The notes below the pieces were generated by a model, which saw nothing but the letters and a program-made list of their open reading frames with translations, did not search any database and was not told where the DNA came from. This document shows, piece after piece, positions 1 to 8,317 of a stretch of DNA of 64,000 nucleotides. The DNA lies in NCBI GenBank assembly GCA_018240065.1, contig JAFEGH010000007.1, positions 62,001-126,000 on the forward strand, in the 5' to 3' direction. The position numbers were made by a program, and so were the translations under genes. This DNA is from Verrucomicrobiota bacterium. Lineage in GTDB: Bacteria; Chlamydiota; Chlamydiia; Chlamydiales; Rhabdochlamydiaceae. Every line of letters starts with the position of its first letter. Within the stretch, counting starts at the first letter, position 1.

Positions 1-229
1 CACCTTCATCGTCATTAGTGTCTTCATCATCCATGATAATGACGTCCTCGTCTACTTCGCCAGTACCGCTCCAATCATCGCCATCGCTATTGTCATCGAC
101 ATTGCCGTCTTCGGAAGCAGCGTCGCTCTGGGAAGCGGGGCTCGGGGAGACGTTCCCGGTCAAAAGGCGCTGCTCGCTATGAAGTGAGGCTGTAAGCGCT
201 AAAACACAAATTGTAAGAATTTGAAACAT
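1..229 (-). CDS. Secreted acidic protein, N-terminal part (cut by window edge)
   Basis: The reading frame starts at an ATG at 229 on the minus strand, with an AAGGA ribosome site just upstream, and runs off the left edge after about 76 codons. The first 18 or so residues form a typical signal peptide (MFQILTICVLALTASLHS), so export to the periplasm or beyond is likely. After a Ser/Ala-rich stretch the protein becomes strikingly rich in Asp and Glu, with many DD, DE and ED pairs. That could mean a calcium- or cation-binding or disordered surface segment. No family is recognised, and the C-terminal part is outside the window. Confidence 0.7.
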   Translation of the reverse strand, partial: MFQILTICVLALTASLHSEQRLLTGNVSPSPASQSDAASEDGNVDDNSDGDDWSGTGEVDEDVIIMDDEDTNDDEG

Positions 230-431
230 AATGATCCTTGTAAGGGTTGGTAGCAGGATCATCTCACATAAGTCTTTAAGAAACAATAGAAAACGACCCC
301 TCCTTCTGGCGAAGCTAATTTAGTATATTTAAAATAAACAATTGAAATTAATTACCTTTTTAAACAAATATAGAATTAAGAAGGATAAAAACAGTCATCT
401 AAATATATATATTTGGTTGTATGGAGGAATT

Positions 432-812
432 ATGGCGCCGCGATTGAGACGAATGAAGACCTATCATCCGAGACGAAGGGCAAAAAGACTGGATTTGAAC
501 AAACAGTCACTCCACGACCTCAAACACAAGATCAGCTCAGATGTAGGAAGCCTGATCGTCCTGATCGAAGAAGGAAACACTTCTCAGATCACCCAGGCCC
601 AGCAGAAAGCTAAAACTGACTTCCTCAAGCATGCTTCAGAAATGCAAAAAATCGCCCAGAAGATGGGAGACCGATTTACCCGCGCCGTCAGAGATTATCT
701 CGATAGCGTCGATATGATCGTCCATTCCAACGCAACCTGGCTGGACCAGGCAAAAATCCGCCATTGCTATACGATGACTGAAAAGCTTGAAAAAGAACTC
801 GGCGCAGCATAA
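432..812 (+). CDS. Small basic helical protein, chlamydial hypothetical
   Basis: This is a 126-residue protein. I chose the ATG at 432 over the in-frame start at 342 because a GGAGGA Shine-Dalgarno site sits at 423-428. The first 20 residues are Arg/Lys-rich (MAPRLRRMKTYHPRRRAKR), and the rest reads as helical and possibly coiled-coil, with no membrane segment or signal peptide. The basic head suggests nucleic-acid or acidic-partner binding, but it does not match the Hc1 or Hc2 chlamydial histone pattern I know. It converges on the epimerase gene, whose stop is 8 bases away. Function is unknown. Confidence 0.65.
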   Translation: MAPRLRRMKTYHPRRRAKRLDLNKQSLHDLKHKISSDVGSLIVLIEEGNTSQITQAQQKAKTDFLKHASEMQKIAQKMGDRFTRAVRDYLDSVDMIVHSNATWLDQAKIRHCYTMTEKLEKELGAA

Positions 813-820
813 GAGCGGAT

Positions 821-2179
821 TCACATCACGTAATCCAGCGCTGTCTTCAGATCGGGATAGCGGAACGCATACCCTGTTTTCAGAAGCTTTTCAGGCTTGA
901 CATTCTGGCTGGAGAGGATCAGCTCTTTGGCCATTTCCCCCAAACCCATTTTTAGTAGAAAAGAGGGGGCGTGGCAAAATGCCGGCCGGCCGACTTTTTT
1001 GGCGAGGATGCGTGCAAATTCCTCCTGTGCGACGGGCTGAGGCGCCACGCAGTTGACAGGCCCGCTAATGCTTTCGTTCATCAGGCAATGATATAGAGCT
1101 CCCAACAGGTCGTCGATGCCGATCCAGCTGACCATTTGTCTGCCCGATCCCATCCTCCCTCCTAGTCCTAACCTATAGACCCTCAGCATCTTGCGCAGCA
1201 TTCCACCTTTGGCGCCCAGCACTGCTCCAAAGCGGGAATGGACAACGCGCGTTCCCCTGTTCTCAATCGCCTCGGAAGCTTTTTCCCACTTTTCGCACAG
1301 GTCCGCGAGAAATCCTGTGCCTTGGGAGCTCTCTTCCGTCAGTTCATTTTGTCCCCTGTCTCCATAAAATCCAATCGCCGAGGCGCAGATGAACGTCCTG
1401 GGGGGGCGATATAGCCTGCACAGGATCTGAGAGAGAAGCCATGTATCCCGGCAACGGCTTAAAAAAAGTTGCTCTTTGCTCTTCCTTGTCCATCTGCCGC
1501 TTGCAATCGACGCGCCTGCGAGATGGATCACTGCATCGAACCCTTCGAAATCCTCTTTGTTCACTTCTCCATGGACAGGATCCCAGAAAATCGCATCATC
1601 GGCGACCTGCTCACGCTTGCGCACTAATCGGACGACCTCGTGGCCGGCGGTACTCAGGAATGCCCTGAGCGCAGACCCAACGAAGCCGGACGCTCCGCTC
1701 AGCAAGATTCTCAAAGGCTGCCTTGGATAGCGGTCGATCGTCTTCAGATCCTCGCGCAGCAGCGCATGGCGCCAGGAGAAAAAACGGAGAAACTCTTTTT
1801 CGATGATGCGGCTTAAGAAAGGGATTGGGAAAGAATAGATGATCTCATCGCTCAATTTGCAGGAAAGAAGGTCACTCGGAAGGAACTTGTGGCGATGCAA
1901 ATAATGCCGGAAGGGTCCTTCGAGCTGCACATCGCTGAACTCCTGTTCGGAAACAAAGCGGCGGTGTTCGAGGATCCACTTGACTGAGAAAGGCCCCCAT
2001 TTCACTTTCAGACCGACTCTCTTTCCCTCCTGGTCCGGTGTAGACGGAGGAAAAAGAAAGGAAACTTTCATCCATGGAGGCACAAGCCGCTCCAGCGCGC
2101 CTTTGCGCAAGTGCCAGTCGAACGCCTCTTGAATGGAAACGGGCAGGTCCGACTGAAATTTAAACAGTCTGTCGCTCAT
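821..2179 (-). CDS. SDR39U1/TIGR01777-type epimerase with N-terminal SRPBCC domain
   Basis: A 452-residue protein with three parts. Residues 1-150 resemble the SRPBCC (START-like, cyclase/dehydrase) ligand-binding fold. From about 155 an NAD(P)-binding Rossmann domain begins (LLSGASGFVGSALRAFL), with later motifs AVIHLAG and ASAIGFYGDRG typical of the TIGR01777 epimerase family. The last 50 residues match the DUF1731 tail (KVGRPAF, YAFRYPDLKTAL). The substrate of this family is unknown. The start codon overlaps the stop of the photolyase gene (ATGA, 2176-2179), so the two are translationally coupled. SRPBCC-epimerase fusions occur in several bacteria, so the fusion itself looks genuine. Confidence 0.85.
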   Translation of the reverse strand: MSDRLFKFQSDLPVSIQEAFDWHLRKGALERLVPPWMKVSFLFPPSTPDQEGKRVGLKVKWGPFSVKWILEHRRFVSEQEFSDVQLEGPFRHYLHRHKFLPSDLLSCKLSDEIIYSFPIPFLSRIIEKEFLRFFSWRHALLREDLKTIDRYPRQPLRILLSGASGFVGSALRAFLSTAGHEVVRLVRKREQVADDAIFWDPVHGEVNKEDFEGFDAVIHLAGASIASGRWTRKSKEQLFLSRCRDTWLLSQILCRLYRPPRTFICASAIGFYGDRGQNELTEESSQGTGFLADLCEKWEKASEAIENRGTRVVHSRFGAVLGAKGGMLRKMLRVYRLGLGGRMGSGRQMVSWIGIDDLLGALYHCLMNESISGPVNCVAPQPVAQEEFARILAKKVGRPAFCHAPSFLLKMGLGEMAKELILSSQNVKPEKLLKTGYAFRYPDLKTALDYVM

Positions 2180-3594
2180 TTCTTATGCCTTTTGATAAAC
2201 TTCGTGTATACCGCGAGAGCCTCTTTGCGCGCAACATCGTGATCGACAACAGGGCGAGGATAGGTTTCTCCTAATGTCACTCCTGCGGCCATTAAGACCT
2301 CTAAGGGGGCAAGATGAGGCCTATGGATCCATTTCGCAGGAACCTTTTTAAGTTCAGGGACAAATGTGCGGACATAGGTTCCTTCAGCATCAAACCGCTC
2401 TCCCTGGGTCACCGGGTTGAATATCCTGAAGTAGGGCGCCGCGTCTGCGCCGCAGCCGCCGACCCACTGCCAGCCCAGCGTGTTATTCGCCAAGTCCGCA
2501 TCGACAAGCGTATCCCAGAACCATTTTGCCCCTTCCTGCCAGGGAATCATTAGATCTTTAACGAGATAGGACCCGACAATCATTCTCACCCGGTTGTGCA
2601 TCCACCCTGTCTGCCAGAGCTGGCGCATCCCTGCGTCGACAATCGGAACTCCAGTCTTCCCCTCTTGCCATAGACGCAGCAGAGAGGCGCTGCGTTTCCA
2701 GGGAAAATCCTGAAACTCTTCACGCAAAGGATGTAGAGGCGTCTTAGGAAAAAAATAGAGCAGATGGCGGGCAAATTCCCTCCAGCCCACCTCGCGCAGG
2801 AAAGGAGCCGATTTTTTGGATTTGGAAAGCTCCTCGAAGACCTGACGCGGCGTGATCTCGCCGAAATGCAGATGGGGAGATAGACGGGAGGTGAAATCTT
2901 CGGAGGGAAAATCCCTCCCCTTTTCATATTCGGAGAGGATCGACTCCTCAAATTTCCGAAGGCGCTTCCACGCCCCCTTCTCGCCAGGCTCCCAGGAGGA
3001 ATAAAATGCACTGTCCCATTGGATTTCCGGAAGCAACTTCAGATCGGCAATCTTCAGCCCTCCCTTTGGAAAGGGCGCAGCCTTTAGACTGGAGCGGAGG
3101 GCTCCCTCAGGAGCGCAGACGTCCAGCTTCAGGGCGCATTTCCAGAAGGGGGTGAATACAGTATAGGGCTTTCCCTGACCGTTCATGACATCCCCTGGCT
3201 CATAGAGCAAGTCTCCGGGAAAGCTCTCTACCTCGCAAGAACAGGAAGCCGCCATCCTGTCGACCTTCTTCTCCACATCACGGGCTTTAGGTTCGTAGAG
3301 TCGGTTGTACAGCAGATGGGAGGAATGCGTTTGAGAGATCAGCTTTTTTAAAGTGGGTTCAGGCTCCCCTTTCAGGATTAATAGAGGAACGCCATGTCCT
3401 TTCAGCTCCTTTTCAAAATGTAGCAAGGAATGGTGCAGCCACCAGCGGCTGGCGGAGCCAAGATCCCAAGGCCCTTCCAGATCGGGAGAAAAAATAAAGA
3501 CGGCAAGCACAGGACCGCCCAGCGATCTTGCTTTTAGCAACGCGAGGTTGTCCCTAATCCGGAAGTCGCGCCGTACCCAGTATAATGTGGCCAT
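2176..3594 (-). CDS. phrB: Deoxyribodipyrimidine photolyase (class I CPD photolyase)
   Basis: This is a flavoprotein that splits UV-induced cyclobutane pyrimidine dimers using blue light. The N-terminal photolyase domain starts MATLYWVRRDFRIRDNLAL, and the C-terminal FAD-binding domain carries the family signature NNTLGWQWVGGCGADAAPYF followed by RIFNP. Length (472 residues) is normal. I prefer the ATG at 3594, giving MATLYW; an ATG two codons upstream (3600) is also possible. The start lies just past the terminator of the DUF378 gene. The neighbouring epimerase overlaps by 4 bases, which suggests one transcript. Light repair in an intracellular bacterium makes most sense for extracellular particles exposed to sunlight (inference). 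Confidence 0.92.
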   Translation of the reverse strand: MATLYWVRRDFRIRDNLALLKARSLGGPVLAVFIFSPDLEGPWDLGSASRWWLHHSLLHFEKELKGHGVPLLILKGEPEPTLKKLISQTHSSHLLYNRLYEPKARDVEKKVDRMAASCSCEVESFPGDLLYEPGDVMNGQGKPYTVFTPFWKCALKLDVCAPEGALRSSLKAAPFPKGGLKIADLKLLPEIQWDSAFYSSWEPGEKGAWKRLRKFEESILSEYEKGRDFPSEDFTSRLSPHLHFGEITPRQVFEELSKSKKSAPFLREVGWREFARHLLYFFPKTPLHPLREEFQDFPWKRSASLLRLWQEGKTGVPIVDAGMRQLWQTGWMHNRVRMIVGSYLVKDLMIPWQEGAKWFWDTLVDADLANNTLGWQWVGGCGADAAPYFRIFNPVTQGERFDAEGTYVRTFVPELKKVPAKWIHRPHLAPLEVLMAAGVTLGETYPRPVVDHDVARKEALAVYTKFIKRHKK

Positions 3595-3598
3595 AATC

Positions 3599-3634
3599 AT
3601 AAAAAAAGGAGCGTAAGAGGGAACCCTTACGCTC
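3599..3634 (-). terminator. Rho-independent terminator of the DUF378 gene
   Basis: On the minus strand a 9-bp perfect stem (GAGCGTAAG with CTTACGCTC, arms 3626-3634 and 3609-3617, 8-base loop) is followed by a run of seven T. It directly follows the DUF378 gene and ends at the photolyase start, so it separates the two transcription units. Confidence 0.8.
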
Positions 3635-3661
3635 GATTAAGAATAGCAGGGCAAAAGACGA

Positions 3662-3901
3662 TTAACGGCCTTTTCCTGTTTTGCATTTCTCTGTATCGCA
3701 GCACATGTGTTTGCAGCGAGGGATCATGCGCAATGTCCAGAGTCCTGACAGACCGACGATAGCATAGATGAATCTGCTCATCCAAGTTGTGTTGCCGTGG
3801 AAAAGCCACGCCACTAAATCAAATTGGAAAAAACCCCAGAGCCCCCAATTGAGCGCCCCAATAATGACGAGAATAAACGCGATAACATTCAAGCACTTCA
3901 T
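3662..3901 (-). CDS. DUF378 family small membrane protein
   Basis: A 79-residue protein with two hydrophobic segments (about residues 4-25 and 42-60) and the DUF378 hallmarks: ALNWGLWG in the first helix and a short loop ending FIYAIVGLSGLW. The tail has a small Cys/His/Lys-rich stretch (CKHMCCDTEKC) that might bind metal. A strong AGGAGG ribosome site lies 6 bases before the ATG. The family has no established role; it is an inner-membrane protein. It appears monocistronic, bounded by terminators on both sides. Confidence 0.8.
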   Translation of the reverse strand: MKCLNVIAFILVIIGALNWGLWGFFQFDLVAWLFHGNTTWMSRFIYAIVGLSGLWTLRMIPRCKHMCCDTEKCKTGKGR

Positions 3902-3976
3902 TTCAATCCTCCTGGATGAAAATAGAACGCCTGGGAGGACCCCCTCCGAGGCTGGTTATACCTAACTGCCCATCTT

Positions 3977-3997
3977 AAAAAAACAAATCGCATTTGT
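3977..3997 (-). terminator. Probable terminator of the BPL-like gene
   Basis: Immediately after the stop at 4000 the minus strand reads a 6-bp stem (ACAAAT/ATTTGT, loop GCG) followed by seven T. The stem is short and AT-rich, so termination may be weak, but position and T-run fit. Confidence 0.5.
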
Positions 3998-3999
3998 CA

Positions 4000-4770
4000 T
4001 TATTTTTTTTGATCCAGAGGTTTAAGGGGAACGCCCAGCCTATCAAGATAGGAGCGGAAAATTGCCTTTCTTCTCTGATCGGAATCGGATAAAGCCGCAA
4101 TATGGGCAGAGAGATAGGGGTCTTCGCGATTTAAAAGTCGAGGGATGTATTCGATATGAACGCCGCTCAAGATGGCGAGTCCTTTGCCCATCTCGATTTC
4201 CAGGACCGCCGACGGGGTCCCTGGCAAATCGAGATACTGGCCGATCGTCTTGACCCAAGGGAAATGCTCCTCTGTATCAAAAAGACACCCCCCATTGAAA
4301 TAGACGGGACACTCTCCTAACGCGGATGAGATCCTCGCAGCTTCGACTCCCCTTGCATTTTCATACGAATATTTATTCGGGCCGTAGGCTGGCCCCCTGG
4401 CAACCCCGGGAAAGAATTTCAGTGAGCGGGGGCCGCAGACCTCAAGGGACTCCCCCTTCTCGAATTCGATCTCCGAGCAGGCAAAATAGGCGCCCGCGCA
4501 AATCCCCAGATAGCGTCCTCCATTCTGGACATAGCTGCGGATTTTATCTGTCCCGGTTCCATCCAGCGAGGCGTGATAGAAAATATCCCTTCCACCGGGA
4601 ATAATCAGCAGCGCGGCGCTTTCTTCCCAGGACTCTTCGATAAGCTCTTTGGCATCCATTCTGGAAATAGAGCAGCGCAGCGGATCGATCTCCTGCTGAA
4701 GACTGCGGTGAAGGTGCTTGAGCGAACCGCCGTCCACCCCCTCGTCGGAATAAATCAAAACCTTAAGCAT
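4000..4770 (-). CDS. Biotin-protein-ligase N-terminal-domain-like protein
   Basis: A 256-residue soluble protein with the class-I glutamine-amidotransferase-like fold seen in the BPL_N family (PF09825). LLIIPGGRD opens the fold, GGRYLGICAGAYFAC is the nucleophile elbow with Cys in GICAGA, and YFNGGCLF comes later. No biotin-ligase catalytic domain is present, so it is a stand-alone N-terminal-type domain, as found in several bacteria including chlamydiae. Substrate and partner are unknown. It is divergently arranged with gatC, whose start is 67 bases away. Confidence 0.75.
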   Translation of the reverse strand: MLKVLIYSDEGVDGGSLKHLHRSLQQEIDPLRCSISRMDAKELIEESWEESAALLIIPGGRDIFYHASLDGTGTDKIRSYVQNGGRYLGICAGAYFACSEIEFEKGESLEVCGPRSLKFFPGVARGPAYGPNKYSYENARGVEAARISSALGECPVYFNGGCLFDTEEHFPWVKTIGQYLDLPGTPSAVLEIEMGKGLAILSGVHIEYIPRLLNREDPYLSAHIAALSDSDQRRKAIFRSYLDRLGVPLKPLDQKK

Positions 4771-4837
4771 ATTTTCCCTTTACAGGCGATCACGAGAAGA
4801 ATATATTATTATATCTCTTACTATTTGGGTAGTTCTC

Positions 4838-5143
4838 ATGGCAGAATTCGACGAAAATGAACTGAACAAACTGACAAAACTTTGCCGCATCGAGTGTACG
4901 GAAGATGAAAAAAAAGCTTTACACTCCCAGATCGCCGGCGTCCTCGACTACATCAAACAGCTTGATGAGGTGGATACCGAAGGAGTGGAACCCTGCTACC
5001 GTGTCCTCGAAACGCTGACCAATGTGATGCGGGAAGATGAAGTCGGAGAACTGCTCTCCAGAGAACAGTTCCTCGCCAATGCCCCTGCCCATGTCGGCGG
5101 CATGATCCGCGTCCCGCCCGTCATCAAATTCACTAACCAATAA
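4838..5143 (+). CDS. gatC: Asp/Glu-tRNA amidotransferase subunit C
   Basis: This 101-residue helical subunit wraps around GatA and GatB to stabilise the GatCAB complex. The typical pattern is present: N-terminal helices with LNKLTKLCRIECTEDE, a middle FxQLDEVDTEGVEP-like stretch and the tail VGGMIRVPPVI. It opens a gatC-gatA-gatB operon, the same order I recall for C. trachomatis CT002-CT004. It implies that Gln-tRNA(Gln) is made indirectly by amidating misacylated Glu-tRNA(Gln). Confidence 0.93.
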   Translation: MAEFDENELNKLTKLCRIECTEDEKKALHSQIAGVLDYIKQLDEVDTEGVEPCYRVLETLTNVMREDEVGELLSREQFLANAPAHVGGMIRVPPVIKFTNQ

Positions 5144-5159
5144 TAAATTTTCGGTAACG

Positions 5160-6623
5160 ATGTACCGCTTATCAGCCCATGCCTTGCGCGACCTTTTCTG
5201 CAAAGGGGAAGTCTCTGCCGAGACGATTGCAGAGTCCACTCTGAAACGGATTGCCCACCACGACAGCAAAGTCGGGGCATTTCTCAGTCTGCTCTCCGAA
5301 AGGATGATGAACAGGGCCAAAGAACTCGACCAGAAAAGAAAGGCCGGCAAGCCCCTTGGAAAACTTGCGGGTGTCCCAATTGCTATTAAGGACAACATCC
5401 ACATCCAGGGCGAGATGACCACCTGCGCGTCCAAATTTCTCGAGAACTACCGCGCCCCCTTCGACTCTACCGTCGTGAAGCTCCTGGAACAGGAAGACGC
5501 GCTGCTCGTCGGCAAGACCAACCTCGATGAATTCGCCATGGGCTCTTCGACAGAGAATTCAGCTTACCATCTGACGAAGAATCCATGGGACCTCAAGTGT
5601 TCCCCAGGTGGATCTTCCGGCGGATCAGCCGCTGCCGTCGCAGCCCGATTTTGCCCTATTTCTCTTGGAAGCGACACCGGCGGATCGATCCGTCAGCCTG
5701 CTGCCTTCTGTGGAATCGTAGGATTCAAACCGACCTACGGCAGAGTCTCCCGGTACGGGCTTGTAGCCTTCGCCTCCTCTCTGGATCAGATCGGCCCTTT
5801 CACACACAACGTCACAGACACTTCGCTTGTCATGGAAGTGATGGGGCGCCACTGCCCGAACGACTCGACGAGCATGGACTTGAAACCGGAAGATTACATT
5901 AAAAAAATGCATGGAGAGATCAAAGGTTCGACGATCGGAGTTCCATGGCATTTCCTCGAGCAGCTGCAGAACAGCTCTAAAGAACAGTTCATGCAGGCGA
6001 TCGAGGTCTACAAAAGCCTCGGCGCACAGATTGTCGACATCAACCTCGACCTGCAGAAATACTCGATTGCAGTCTATTACATCCTCGCCACAGCCGAAGC
6101 CTCTACCAACCTGGCCCGTTTCGACGGGGTCAGGTATGGCAAACGGTCCCACAGAGCGGCGACGCTTGAGGAAGTTTATGACTTCTCCAAACAGGAAGGA
6201 TTCGGCCGGGAAGTCAAGAAACGGATTCTCCTAGGCACCTACGTCCTCTCCTCTGGATTCCAGGACGCGTTCTACAAAAAAGCGCAGAAAGTGCGGACGC
6301 TGATGATAGACCAGTTCAAAGAGGCGTACAAAAAATGCGAGATCATCGCCATGCCTACCTCTCCCATGACGACCTTTCCCATCGGAGAGATTAAAGATCC
6401 CTTGCAAATGTACCTGCAGGACATCTTTACGATTGCGGCCAACCTCGCAGGCCTGCCGGCAATCAGCATCCCCTGCGGTTTCCATGCGGGATTGCCGCTC
6501 GGACTGCAGCTGCTTGCCCCCCAAATGCAGGACTCAAAAGTATTCCAGTTCGCCCACGCCTTTGAAAAGGCGACCGGCTTTACCCAAAAAATCCCCCCGC
6601 TGTTTGATGACGAGGTAAAATAA
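5160..6623 (+). CDS. gatA: Asp/Glu-tRNA amidotransferase subunit A
   Basis: The amidase subunit releases ammonia from glutamine or asparagine and passes it to GatB. At 487 residues it is full length. The amidase-signature Ser-cisSer-Lys triad is visible: Lys77 in AIKDNI, Ser152 in the [11 protein letters not shown] loop and Ser176 in [11 protein letters not shown]. The gene starts 16 bases after gatC and ends one base before gatB, so the three are co-transcribed. No clear Shine-Dalgarno site precedes its ATG, consistent with reinitiation after gatC. Confidence 0.95.
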   Translation: MYRLSAHALRDLFCKGEVSAETIAESTLKRIAHHDSKVGAFLSLLSERMMNRAKELDQKRKAGKPLGKLAGVPIAIKDNIHIQGEMTTCASKFLENYRAPFDSTVVKLLEQEDALLVGKTNLDEFAMGSSTENSAYHLTKNPWDLKCSPGGSSGGSAAAVAARFCPISLGSDTGGSIRQPAAFCGIVGFKPTYGRVSRYGLVAFASSLDQIGPFTHNVTDTSLVMEVMGRHCPNDSTSMDLKPEDYIKKMHGEIKGSTIGVPWHFLEQLQNSSKEQFMQAIEVYKSLGAQIVDINLDLQKYSIAVYYILATAEASTNLARFDGVRYGKRSHRAATLEEVYDFSKQEGFGREVKKRILLGTYVLSSGFQDAFYKKAQKVRTLMIDQFKEAYKKCEIIAMPTSPMTTFPIGEIKDPLQMYLQDIFTIAANLAGLPAISIPCGFHAGLPLGLQLLAPQMQDSKVFQFAHAFEKATGFTQKIPPLFDDEVK

Positions 6624-6624
6624 T

Positions 6625-8088
6625 ATGACTGATATCGCTTATGAAAATTGGGAACCGGTCATCGGCCTCGAGATCCACGTCCAGCTCAATACAAAATCGA
6701 AAATCTTCAGCTCTGCCCCGAACCGCTTCGGCGACGAGCCGAATACCAACATTGGCGTCGTCGACACAGGCCAGCCCGGATCCCTCCCTGTCCTTAATAA
6801 GGAGGCAGTCCGCAAGGCCGTCCAGTTCGGATGCGCCGTCCAGGGCAACGTCGCTCTGTATTCCAAATTCGACCGCAAGTCCTACTTTTATCCGGACAGT
6901 CCCCGGAACTTCCAGATCACCCAGTTCGATCAGCCGATCGTCGTTGGCGGCAGCGTCGTCGCTGAGGTCGGAGGGGAAAGCAAACATTTCGCCATCCACC
7001 ACGCCCATCTTGAAGATGATGCCGGCATGCTCAAACACTTCAGCACCTTCGCTGGCGTCGACTACAACCGCGCCGGCGTTCCCCTGATCGAGATCGTCTC
7101 CGAGCCGTGCATGCATTCGCCTAAAGATGCCGCAGCCTATGCAATGGCTGTTAAAGCGATCATGCAATACCTCGACGCCTCTGATTGCAACATGGAAGAG
7201 GGATCACTGCGGATCGACGTCAACATCTCCGTGCGCCCAAAAGGGGAAAAGAAGCTGCGCAAAAAGATCGAGATCAAGAACCTCAACTCGTTCAACTACA
7301 TGGAAATGGCGATCGAGTCGGAGATCCGACGCCAGATCCGCCTCTATTCCTCCAGGCCCCATGAGGACCCTGCCAACGTTTTAGGATCCGGAACCTACCG
7401 GTTCGACGTCGATAAGAAAGAGACGATTCTCATGCGCCAGAAAGAGGAAGCGGAAGACTACCGCTATTTTCCCGAGCCAGATCTTCCCCCGATCGTCCTG
7501 ACCAAAGAGTACATCGACGCGGTGCGCGCCTCCCTGCCTGAACTTCCACACCAGCGCTTCAAGCGCTATGTCTCCGAGCTCCTCCTCCCCATCGGATCTG
7601 CCACCATCCTCATCAACGAAAAGAGATTCGCCGATTATTTCGAGGAGGCCCTCAAAGTCTGCAACAGCCCCAAAAACGTCTGCAACTGGATCACAGTCGA
7701 GTTCACGGGCCGCTTCAAGGACACCGGCAAGAACCTGATCGATTCCGGCATCCAGGCCTCCCATATCGGGAAACTGGTGCAGATGATCGAGAAGGGAACG
7801 ATCACCGGAAAGATCGCCAAAAGCGTCGCCGACGACATGTTTGCCGCCCCCGGCAAGGATCCTGAGCAGATTGTAAAAGAAAATCCCGACTACCAGCCGA
7901 TGCAGGACACCTCCAGCATCGAGCCTCTTGTCGACGAAGTGTTAACCGCTAACCCTCAGTCTGTTGCAGATTTCAAAGCGGGCAAAGGGCGGGCTTTTGA
8001 CTTCCTCGTCGGACAGGTCATGAAGCTCTGCAAAGGGAAAGCATCGCCTGCCGTCGTCAATGAACTTTTGACCAAAAAACTGAAGTAG
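6625..8088 (+). CDS. gatB: Asp/Glu-tRNA amidotransferase subunit B
   Basis: GatB binds the misacylated tRNA, activates the carboxyl group with ATP and completes transamidation. The 487-residue protein begins [21 protein letters not shown], the family's opening, and contains [12 protein letters not shown]-like and [11 protein letters not shown] motifs plus the C-terminal YqeY-like tail ([11 protein letters not shown]). It starts one base after the gatA stop. A perfect AT-rich palindrome (8108-8127) lies just downstream but lacks a T-run. Confidence 0.95.
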   Translation: MTDIAYENWEPVIGLEIHVQLNTKSKIFSSAPNRFGDEPNTNIGVVDTGQPGSLPVLNKEAVRKAVQFGCAVQGNVALYSKFDRKSYFYPDSPRNFQITQFDQPIVVGGSVVAEVGGESKHFAIHHAHLEDDAGMLKHFSTFAGVDYNRAGVPLIEIVSEPCMHSPKDAAAYAMAVKAIMQYLDASDCNMEEGSLRIDVNISVRPKGEKKLRKKIEIKNLNSFNYMEMAIESEIRRQIRLYSSRPHEDPANVLGSGTYRFDVDKKETILMRQKEEAEDYRYFPEPDLPPIVLTKEYIDAVRASLPELPHQRFKRYVSELLLPIGSATILINEKRFADYFEEALKVCNSPKNVCNWITVEFTGRFKDTGKNLIDSGIQASHIGKLVQMIEKGTITGKIAKSVADDMFAAPGKDPEQIVKENPDYQPMQDTSSIEPLVDEVLTANPQSVADFKAGKGRAFDFLVGQVMKLCKGKASPAVVNELLTKKLK

Positions 8089-8107
8089 TTATACTGCGCC
8101 TAAGATA

Positions 8108-8271
8108 GTAATTAATTTTTTAATTACCACCCCGAGGGTGCTGAAGCAATTCTGAGGGATGCCACACAAGGCGCCGACGATGAAGATGACGAGGTCTTTT
8201 GACGAAGCAATGGGCGAGAGTCCATTGCTGAGAAAAAGAGCGCGTCAGGTTCGAGCCGTCGCAAGTGTGGC
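8108..8271 (+). promoter_or_regulatory. Possible structured leader before the RND efflux operon
   Basis: Between gatB and the TolC-like gene the sequence has nested complementary segments: GCCACAC 8161-8167 with GTGTGGC 8265-8271, CGACG 8175-8179 with CGTCG 8257-8261, and an internal hairpin GCAATGG 8207-8213 with CCATTGC 8222-8228. A separate AT palindrome lies at 8108-8127. The nesting suggests a folded 5' leader, but it matches no riboswitch class I recognise. A short ORF overlaps it and offers a competing explanation. Confidence 0.35.
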
Positions 8272-8317
8272 GCTCTCATGGAGTTTTGCAGCCCTCTCGG
8301 ATACCAGGGCGCATTAA
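8159..8317 (+). CDS. Possible short leader ORF coupled to the TolC-like gene
   Basis: An open frame of 52 codons runs from ATG 8159 to a TAA at 8315-8317 that overlaps the next gene's start as TAATG. A shorter version could start at 8180 with AAGG upstream. The peptide is Arg-rich in the middle (LLRKRARQVRAVASVALSW) and weakly hydrophobic at the end. The stop-start overlap would couple translation to the efflux operon. The ribosome site is poor, and the frame may be chance inside a structured leader. Confidence 0.3.
   Translation: MPHKAPTMKMTRSFDEAMGESPLLRKRARQVRAVASVALSWSFAALSDTRAH

Noticed and set aside
432-812. Basic protein as the histone-like Hc1 (hctA)
   Set aside because: The sequence does not follow the Hc1 N-terminal pattern or the Lys/Ala-rich C-terminal repeats.
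8240-8265. GGTTCGAGCC as a tRNA T-arm
   Set aside because: No acceptor, D or anticodon arm can be built around it.
8101-8280. Leader before the efflux operon as a TPP, lysine or Mg riboswitch
   Set aside because: Isolated words such as GGGTGC and CTGAGGG recalled riboswitch elements, but conserved cores of these classes are missing.
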